Of a DNA stretch of 27,304 nt, positions 21,663 to 27,304 are shown piece by piece. Position 1 is the stretch's first letter; each line of letters opens with the position of its first letter. The DNA comes from a virus. The notes below the pieces were generated by a model. The model was not told where the DNA came from. It made no database searches and saw only the letters and a list, made by a program, of their open reading frames with translations. Where the stretch lies: positions 1 to 27,304 of IMG/VR virus record IMGVR_UViG_3300011115_000190; one strand, written 5' to 3'. Position numbers and translations under genes: made by a program.

Positions 21663-21670
21663 TAGGACTG

Positions 21671-21684
21671 GCGGGGTAACCCGC
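21671..21684 (+). other. Short intergenic hairpin
   Basis: GCGGG (21671-21675) pairs with CCCGC (21680-21684) around GTAA, between two virion genes. No T-tract follows, so it is not an intrinsic terminator; it may shield or space the weak ribosome-binding site of the next gene. Confidence 0.35.
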
Positions 21685-21694
21685 TAGGGTAGCC

Positions 21695-22477
21695 ATGTTT
21701 GGAATAGCCGCATTCGCTGAAGCGCCGTTTGCCTCACTTGCGGGGCAGACGGTAGTCGTTGCCATTACCGGCGTTCAGGCATCTGGCGCGGTAGGTAGCG
21801 TCACGGAGGTTAGTTCTGTAGCGTTAACGGGTGTTACAGCCTCGGGGTTGTTGGGGACGGTAGCAGCGGATGCGGTAACTTCAATTACTGGGGTTGGGGC
21901 GCTTGGCGCAGTAGGGGATGTTACAGAGACTAACAGCCCAACTGAGACTGGGGTGCTGGCTAACGGCGCTGTTGGCACTGTTTCAATAGGTGAGCGGTTT
22001 ATTGCCCTGACGGGTGTTGGGGCAACTGGCGCGGTTGGTAGCGTTGATTTTGCTTACGCTGCGGTCTTGACGGGTGTTGGGGCTTCAGGTGCTGTAGGAA
22101 CAGTTATCCCGGGTAAAGAGTTTGGGCTTAACGGGGTACAAGCATCAGGCGCAGTTGGTACGGTTGACTTCTCTCCTGTTCCAAGCGGTGTTTCAGCCTC
22201 TGGAGCAGTTGGAACTGTTGGGATGGGGGAGCGGTTTGTTGCCCTGACTGGTGTAGAGGCCGCTGGCGCGGTGGGTGATGTCACTGAAGAAAACAGCCCA
22301 ACGGAAGATGGTGTAGTGGCCACTGGCGCAGTTGGCACTATTACAATGGGTGAACGGTTTGTTGCTCTAAGCGGTGTATCGGCAAGAGGTCAAGTTGGAA
22401 CGTTTGATGAGTTTTATTGGACGACAATAGATGACAGCGAGACGCCAAACTGGCAGAATGTCGAAATGACGGTGTAA
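21695..22477 (+). CDS. Repeat protein with eleven TGVxAxGAVGxV repeats, 260 aa
   Basis: After a hydrophobic-start leader (MFGIAAFAEAPFASLAGQ), eleven copies of a unit like ALTGVxAxGAVGxV fill residues about 25-245. Examples include ITGVQASGAVGSV and SGVSASGAVGTV. Larger blocks are duplicated too: GDVTE(E/T)NSPTE and MGERFVALTGV each occur more than once. The fold could be a repetitive beta-solenoid or fibre. The C-terminus (WTTIDDSETPNWQNVEM) is a separate non-repetitive tail. Weak ribosome-binding site. Probable tail-fibre or surface protein; function not proven. Confidence 0.72.
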   Translation: MFGIAAFAEAPFASLAGQTVVVAITGVQASGAVGSVTEVSSVALTGVTASGLLGTVAADAVTSITGVGALGAVGDVTETNSPTETGVLANGAVGTVSIGERFIALTGVGATGAVGSVDFAYAAVLTGVGASGAVGTVIPGKEFGLNGVQASGAVGTVDFSPVPSGVSASGAVGTVGMGERFVALTGVEAAGAVGDVTEENSPTEDGVVATGAVGTITMGERFVALSGVSARGQVGTFDEFYWTTIDDSETPNWQNVEMTV

Positions 22478-22486
22478 GGATTAAAT

Positions 22487-22930
22487 ATGGCCCTTGTAAT
22501 AGCAAATCGAGTAAAGGAAACCACTACCACGGCTGGTACGGGAACGGTGACTCTGCTTGGTGCATCCACAGGGTTTCAGTCCTTTGCCATAATTGGTAAC
22601 GGTAATACAACCTATTACAGTATTGTTGGGCAGACTGGCAACGAATGGGAAGTGGGTATTGGGACATATACCTCCTCTGGCACCACGTTGGCACGTACCA
22701 CTGTTTTGTCCAATAGCTCTGGGACACAGCCATCAGCCTTAAACTTTTCTGCTGGTACTAAAGATGTGTTTGTTACTTACCCAGCAGAGTATTCGGTCAG
22801 TGCAACAAATGATCCCGGAACGGCTGGACAGCTGCTTGTGTCAAATGGCGCGGGGGTTGATCCTACATGGCAAACCTCCACTGCCGCCAGTAAAGCCTAC
22901 GCACAAGCCATGCGGATTCTTGCCGATTAA
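22487..22930 (+). CDS. Putative tail/virion protein, 147 aa
   Basis: Begins MALVIANRVKETTTTAGTGT and continues with a beta-rich pattern (GFQSFAIIGNGNTTYYSIVG, EWEVGIGTYTSSGTTLART, FSAGTKDVFVTYPAEYSV) that is familiar from phage tail-fibre-adjacent proteins. A short helix (AASKAYAQAMRILAD) ends it. TAAGGAT before the ATG. Likely part of the tail-fibre module. Confidence 0.7.
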   Translation: MALVIANRVKETTTTAGTGTVTLLGASTGFQSFAIIGNGNTTYYSIVGQTGNEWEVGIGTYTSSGTTLARTTVLSNSSGTQPSALNFSAGTKDVFVTYPAEYSVSATNDPGTAGQLLVSNGAGVDPTWQTSTAASKAYAQAMRILAD

Positions 22931-22939
22931 GGAGACATC

Positions 22940-23527
22940 ATGGCAGTAACAAACTTCTCCCCCCTACTTGGTCTAGCTCTTCCGACCACAGGTGACCTGC
23001 AAGGTACTTGGGGTACAACAGTCAATGACTCCATCACAAGCCTGATTGATTCGGCGGTTGCGGGGACAACGACACTTTCTGTTGATGTGGATGTAACTCT
23101 TTCCACGACCAACGGCGCAGCTAACCAAGCACGTAATGCGGTCATCTTGTGGACAGCCAGTAACGCAACCACTCGAAATATCACTGCTCCGGCTCAAAGC
23201 AAAGCCTACTTGGTCATCAACGCTGGTACAGGGTCTATTGTTATTCGCGGCTCTGGCCCAACAGCAGGTGTGACAGTTGCTTCTGGTGTTCGCGCCTTGG
23301 TGGCGTGGAACGGCTCTGACTTTGTAAAGATTGTCAGTAACCCAGTGGTGCTGACATCGGACGTGTCTGGCATTTTGCCTGCTGCCAACGGCGGTACGGG
23401 CCTAAGTGCACCGGGTACGGCTGGAAACGTGCTGGCATCTAACGGGACAGCTTGGGTTTCTTCCCCTAGTGCTGGTGGAGTTTCCGCTGGTCAGTCCATC
23501 GCATTTTCACTAATTTTTGGTATATAA
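22940..23527 (+). CDS. Putative tail-fibre-type protein, 195 aa
   Basis: Contains GLALPTTGDLQGTWGTTVND at the start, then beta strands with NAVILWTASNATTRNITAPAQS, and a fibre-like linker NGGTGLSAPGTAGNVLASNG near the end. Such Gly/Ala/Thr-rich linkers are common in phage tail fibres. The ending (GQSIAFSLIFGI) is hydrophobic. TAAGGAG before the ATG. No chaperone or catalytic residues recognised. Confidence 0.72.
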   Translation: MAVTNFSPLLGLALPTTGDLQGTWGTTVNDSITSLIDSAVAGTTTLSVDVDVTLSTTNGAANQARNAVILWTASNATTRNITAPAQSKAYLVINAGTGSIVIRGSGPTAGVTVASGVRALVAWNGSDFVKIVSNPVVLTSDVSGILPAANGGTGLSAPGTAGNVLASNGTAWVSSPSAGGVSAGQSIAFSLIFGI

Positions 23528-23536
23528 GGAACCATC

Positions 23537-23935
23537 ATGGCAAATCCCAATATCGTAGCTGTAACCGCAATTTATGGTGTTACAACGTACCTCACACCCA
23601 GCGGTACAGCCGCCGTAGTGTTGTTGCCTAATGCTGCTGCATCCGGCCTGGTCTTTAAGATCAATCAGATTGTGTGCGCAAACGTCAACGGCACAAGCGC
23701 AGTCAACGCAACAGTGGCTGTATATACAAACGGCGCTGTGGCTCAAGGCGGCACTCCTTCAAGCGGTACGGCTTACCCTGTCATCTCTACGATTGCAGTG
23801 CCAGCCAGTGCCTCTGTGATTGCTGTGGACAAGACAACTGCCATCTACTTGCAAGAGGGCACGTCGATCACAGTGACATCGGGTACTGCCAGCGGCATCA
23901 CATACACCATCAGTTACGAATCCATCGCAAGCTGA
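23537..23935 (+). CDS. Beta-rich virion protein, 132 aa
   Basis: Starts MANPNIVAVTAIYGVTTYLT with alternating strand patterns and a low charge (AVYTNGAVAQGGTPSSGTAY, VIAVDKTTAIYLQEGTSITV). Likely a small decoration or fibre-associated subunit; no named family. AAGGAAC lies about 7 nt before the start. Confidence 0.7.
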   Translation: MANPNIVAVTAIYGVTTYLTPSGTAAVVLLPNAAASGLVFKINQIVCANVNGTSAVNATVAVYTNGAVAQGGTPSSGTAYPVISTIAVPASASVIAVDKTTAIYLQEGTSITVTSGTASGITYTISYESIAS

Positions 23936-23949
23936 GATTGGAGTAGCCA

Positions 23950-25086
23950 GTGAGCATACGCCAATACAATTTAGGGAGCATCGTTAAGCCGGGGTTTAAT
24001 CCGCTCGGGGCGCAGACGAGCGTGACTACGTATACGCCGTATTTGTATACTTGGGGTCAAAATAATCAAGGAGAGTTAGGGTTAAGTAACACAACATATT
24101 ACTCTAGTCCCAAACAAGTAGGTTCACTCACTGATTGGCTTAATATTGCCGCGGGGTATCACCACAGTATTTCGGTTAAAAACGACGGCACTATGTGGGC
24201 ATGGGGTTCTGGAAACGCTGGGCGGCTTGGGCTTGGAAATACTACAAATTATTCAAGCCCTAAACAGATTGGCGCTTTAACTGGATGGGCTTCAACTTCT
24301 GGTGGGAACTCATTTACTTTAGCCATCAAAACTAACGGCACTCTTTGGTCTTGGGGACAAAACGCTTATGGTCAGCTAGGTCTTGGCAATCTTACATATT
24401 ACTCATCCCCTAAACAAATTGGCGCATTGACTTCATGGTCAACTGCTGTTTGTGGTTTTAATTTTTCAATTGCGGTAAAAACAGACGGCACTCTTTGGAC
24501 TTGGGGGCAAAATGCCAATGGACAATTAGGTTTAGGAAACACTGTTAGCCGTTCTAGCCCTGTGCAAGTTGGTTTACTCACTACGTGGCTTAATATAGCA
24601 GGCGGAAGTTACCACACCATAGCTATTAAAACAGACGGCACTATGTGGACATGGGGGTCTGGCTATCAAGGTAGTTTGGGTCTTGATAACACCACTAGCT
24701 ACTCCAGCCCAAAACAAATAGGCGCTTTAACCTCTTGGTATAAAGTTTCTGGTGGAGCCAATTACACCATAGCTACCAAAACAAACAACACATTTTGGTC
24801 GTGGGGGGTTAATGGTTCTGGGCAGTTAGGTTTGGGCAATATAACTAATTATTCTTCCCCTAAACAAGTGGGGTCACTTACTACTTGGTTAAATGTATCG
24901 GCAGGTCGTTATCATTGTCTTTCAATTAAAACTGATGGTACTCTTTGGACTTGGGGTAAGAATAATGCTGGTCAATTGGGTCTTAACAACAGAACCAATT
25001 ACTCATCCCCTAAGCAAGTAGGCTCATTAACTACATGGCTTAGTATTGCTGGTGGTGGTTATTTTTCCACGGCCCTACTCTACTAA
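23950..25086 (+). CDS. RCC1-repeat protein, seven repeats, probable beta-propeller (first copy)
   Basis: 378 residues from a GTG start at 23950 (GGAG 7 nt upstream). A 30-residue leader (SIRQYNLGSIVKPGFNPLGA) precedes seven repeats of about 50 residues, each with WGxNxxGxLGLxN, YSSPKQVG and a closing strand then KTDG; they cover residues about 33-378. RCC1 repeats fold as a seven-bladed propeller, so seven copies would give one complete propeller. In phages a surface propeller would suit host or glycan binding. DNA here is visibly richer in A and T at third positions than the capsid genes. A similar gene follows 9 nt downstream. Confidence 0.85.
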   Translation: MSIRQYNLGSIVKPGFNPLGAQTSVTTYTPYLYTWGQNNQGELGLSNTTYYSSPKQVGSLTDWLNIAAGYHHSISVKNDGTMWAWGSGNAGRLGLGNTTNYSSPKQIGALTGWASTSGGNSFTLAIKTNGTLWSWGQNAYGQLGLGNLTYYSSPKQIGALTSWSTAVCGFNFSIAVKTDGTLWTWGQNANGQLGLGNTVSRSSPVQVGLLTTWLNIAGGSYHTIAIKTDGTMWTWGSGYQGSLGLDNTTSYSSPKQIGALTSWYKVSGGANYTIATKTNNTFWSWGVNGSGQLGLGNITNYSSPKQVGSLTTWLNVSAGRYHCLSIKTDGTLWTWGKNNAGQLGLNNRTNYSSPKQVGSLTTWLSIAGGGYFSTALLY

Positions 25087-25095
25087 GAACACATC

Positions 25096-26253
25096 ATGCC
25101 ATCAACCACAATCACATCAGGCGTTCAATACTCAGGCATCTGGACAATGCAACAGGTGAACTCTGCTATATCTGCGGGGACTTGGCCTGTTGTTGGGCCA
25201 AAGCTTTATAGCTGGGGGAGTGGAACCTCTGGAGCGCTGGGTCTTGGTAATACAACAGCCTATTCTTCACCTAAGCAAGTGGGATCATTGGCTACATGGT
25301 CAAAAGTAGCCGAAGGCGCTAACGTCTCTTTAGCAGTCAAAACAGATGGAACTTTGTGGTCTTGGGGAGATAATGCTTATGGCCAACTTGGTCTTGGGAA
25401 TACAACTTTTTACTCATCCCCCAAACAAGTCGGATCTTTAACTGCATGGTCTTCTATAAGTTGCCTTAATGCATCCGTTCTTGCTATTAAAACTGACGGC
25501 ACTCTGTGGGCGTGGGGTTATGGGGGGCAAGGTGCGTTAGGCTTGGGAGACGTTTCCAGCCGCTCTAGCCCAGTCCAAGTTGGCGCATTAACCACTTGGT
25601 TGCAAGTATCTGCTGGTTTTTATTCTACTGGCGCAGTTAAAACGGATGGTACTTTATGGACTTGGGGATTTAACGCTTATGGGCAATTGGGTTTAAGTAA
25701 TTTTACGTATTTTTCCAGCCCAAAACAAGTTGGCGCATTAACCACTTGGTCAAGTGTTTCGATGGCAAATGGGTATTTTGGGCTTGCAATCCAAACCAAC
25801 GGCACATTGTGGTCGTGGGGCCAAAATGCAGATGGGCAGTTAGGCATTGGAAACACTAGCAATGTTAATAGTCCAAATCAAGTTGGTGCTTTAACTACTT
25901 GGTCTAAAGTTAATTGTGGCGCGGCAATTGTTGTTGCTTTAAAAACTGATGGAACACTATGGTCTTGGGGCTCTGGAAGTAGCGGCGGGTTAGGTTTGGG
26001 CAACACTACAAGCTATTCATCCCCAAAACAAGTTGGGGCATTAACAACATGGTCAATAATAGATGCTGGCAATTCTTTTGCGTGTGCCATCAAGACTGAC
26101 GGCACACTTTGGTCGTGGGGGCAAAATTCATCTGGTCAGCTTGGCTTGGGTAATACCACCTCTTATTCATCGCCAAAACAAATTGGTGCAGTAACTTCTT
26201 GGCAAACAGTCTCAGCCGGAACTAATTTGGTTCTTGGTATTGCCGTTGCGTAA
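25096..26253 (+). CDS. RCC1-repeat protein, seven repeats, probable beta-propeller (second copy)
   Basis: 385 residues. A different 35-residue N-terminus (MPSTTITSGVQYSGIWTMQQ) precedes seven repeats of about 50 residues with WGxxxxGxLGLGNT, SSPKQVGALTTW and AxKTDG signatures. One repeat has IGNTSNVNSPNQVG, showing divergence. Same fold prediction as the preceding gene, so probably a gene duplication in the host-contact module. Weak ribosome-binding site (AAGAA). The sulfotransferase gene starts 20 nt downstream. Confidence 0.85.
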   Translation: MPSTTITSGVQYSGIWTMQQVNSAISAGTWPVVGPKLYSWGSGTSGALGLGNTTAYSSPKQVGSLATWSKVAEGANVSLAVKTDGTLWSWGDNAYGQLGLGNTTFYSSPKQVGSLTAWSSISCLNASVLAIKTDGTLWAWGYGGQGALGLGDVSSRSSPVQVGALTTWLQVSAGFYSTGAVKTDGTLWTWGFNAYGQLGLSNFTYFSSPKQVGALTTWSSVSMANGYFGLAIQTNGTLWSWGQNADGQLGIGNTSNVNSPNQVGALTTWSKVNCGAAIVVALKTDGTLWSWGSGSSGGLGLGNTTSYSSPKQVGALTTWSIIDAGNSFACAIKTDGTLWSWGQNSSGQLGLGNTTSYSSPKQIGAVTSWQTVSAGTNLVLGIAVA

Positions 26254-26273
26254 ACTCAAGATAAACTAAACAA

Positions 26274-27304
26274 ATGAACAAAACACTACATTTTCTCAGT
26301 GGAATCCCAAGATCCGGAAGCACCGTCTTGGCGGCTATCCTGAACCAGAACCCCGCAACCCACGTCTCTACGACATCTGGCTTAGTCCATGCTTTGGACG
26401 GACTTGCAAATGTATGGCATTCCGCTGGTCTACTAAACGAGAACGACCCCGAACGGCACAAGTTAGCGCAGACAATGCGTGGCTGTATTGATGCTTTTTA
26501 CGAAGACACAGACAAGCCTGTCATCATTGACAAGTCCCGTGGATGGCCTATCCCCCAGATCATGGGTGCTATGGCTCAAGTGCTGAACCGTCCTTGCAAG
26601 GTCATTGCTACTGTGCGTCCTGTGCCTGACTGCATGGCTTCTTTTGTGCGTGTGGCAAAGCCTGATGACCTAGATAAATTCATGTACTCGGGGCAGTTGG
26701 CTGACCATTTGAAGGCGGCTTACCTGTCCCTAGACGCAGGCTACAGAGCCATGCCAGAGAACTTCCTGTTTGTTGTGTATGACGAACTCCTTGCCGATCC
26801 AAAGGGTCAGCTAGACCGCATCCATGAGTTCTTGGGTCTGGAGCCATACGCCTACGACTTCTCCAACATCGACGGCTCATCGGTCAAGGAAGACGACGAG
26901 AACCTGCACGGCTACGCTGGTATGCACGATGTCAAGCCTGTTCTTGCTAAACAGCACGATGACAAGTCCAAAGACCTGTTGAAGCACCACTACAACCAAT
27001 TCTGTCAACCTGAGTTCTGGAATGACAACGCACGCACGATGCCCGAGCTAGATGACCTAGACCTCCAAGTGGCGGCTGGCAAGATGGGTGACTTTACCGA
27101 AGGCTGGAGACTCTCAGAGAAGCTCAATGCCGAGCGCCCCAACGACCATCGAGCCGCATACAACCGTAGCTGGTACTTGCTCAAGCAGGGCAAGGTCGGT
27201 GAGGGCTATAGAGAGATGAACAGAGGGCGCTTCTGTGGAATCATTGGTGAGAAGTTCCCAGACACCCCAGCCCCAGAGTGGGACGGCAAGACAAAAGGCA
27301 CGAT
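26274..27304 (+). CDS. P-loop sulfotransferase with TPR-like C-terminal region, partial (3' end beyond window)
   Basis: ATG at 26274 opens a frame with no stop to the window edge; 343 residues visible. FLSGIPRSGSTVLAAILNQ contains the phosphosulfate loop PRSGSTVL (12-19). Arg115 and Ser123 (RPVPDCMAS) match the Arg-x7-Ser 3'-phosphate site of PAPS-using sulfotransferases. YDELLADPKGQLDRIHEFLGL is a typical C-terminal helix of the fold. Residues about 297-330 (RLSEKLNAERPNDHRAAYNR) look like TPR helices, and PAPEWDGK resembles the linker before a glycosyltransferase domain, so a longer fusion is possible. It may sulfate host or virion carbohydrate. No clear ribosome-binding site. Confidence 0.8.
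   Translation, partial: MNKTLHFLSGIPRSGSTVLAAILNQNPATHVSTTSGLVHALDGLANVWHSAGLLNENDPERHKLAQTMRGCIDAFYEDTDKPVIIDKSRGWPIPQIMGAMAQVLNRPCKVIATVRPVPDCMASFVRVAKPDDLDKFMYSGQLADHLKAAYLSLDAGYRAMPENFLFVVYDELLADPKGQLDRIHEFLGLEPYAYDFSNIDGSSVKEDDENLHGYAGMHDVKPVLAKQHDDKSKDLLKHHYNQFCQPEFWNDNARTMPELDDLDLQVAAGKMGDFTEGWRLSEKLNAERPNDHRAAYNRSWYLLKQGKVGEGYREMNRGRFCGIIGEKFPDTPAPEWDGKTKGT

Overview
The window is part of the genome of a tailed double-stranded DNA phage (Caudoviricetes) that infects a bacterium. The evidence is a terminase, portal, scaffold and major capsid series in canonical order, tight gene packing with many ATGA and TAATG overlaps, Shine-Dalgarno sites in front of most genes, and no host genes. 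Sigma70-like promoters and a classic U-tract terminator suggest a Gram-negative host. An aquatic host is my inference from the general look of the small virion proteins and has not been checked. No integrase, lysogeny repressor, tRNA or CRISPR array was found. The window starts and ends inside genes.

Left arm (1-6173, all minus strand). This is a leftward block of accessory or early genes. From right to left it holds a 150-residue protein, a 57-residue protein, a 74-residue protein, an AT-rich noncoding segment flanked by hairpins and a 10-bp inverted repeat (4858-5089, an origin candidate), a 238-residue protein, three translationally coupled small proteins (72, 63 and 77 aa), a 598-residue amidoligase, a class II glutamine amidotransferase, and an unfinished 81-residue gene. 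A family of near-identical palindromes (GGGAGAG, short loop, CTCTCCC) sits just after stop codons throughout this block and was not seen in the right arm.

Central control region (6174-6614). It contains a minus-strand sigma70-like promoter, then about 110 nt later a textbook Rho-independent terminator, then a G-rich leader and a nested hairpin in front of the first leftward gene. The promoter-terminator pair defines either a small RNA or an attenuated leader. Its transcript is perfectly complementary over 12 nt to the ribosome-binding site of one leftward gene and over 9 nt to that of the amidoligase.

Right arm (6615-27304, all plus strand). DNA packaging comes first (putative small terminase, large terminase). 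A 2OG-Fe(II) oxygenase-like gene follows, overlapping both its neighbours. Then come the portal, a small protein, a GroES-like co-chaperonin, the scaffold, a conserved head-region protein, a decoration-like protein and the major capsid protein, closed by a terminator. Next is a run of small, mostly basic proteins that includes a holin-like membrane protein, interleaved with two head-tail connector or adaptor candidates and a zinc-ribbon protein. Then come beta-rich virion or tail proteins, some duplicated or repetitive. The right end carries two adjacent genes that each encode seven RCC1-type repeats (probable seven-bladed propellers), then a P-loop sulfotransferase with a TPR-like extension that runs off the window.

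The most unusual content is the amidoligase plus amidotransferase pair, the promoter-terminator RNA with anti-Shine-Dalgarno matches, the palindrome family, the tandem RCC1 propellers and the sulfotransferase. The phage appears to carry several enzymes that could covalently modify host or virion molecules.
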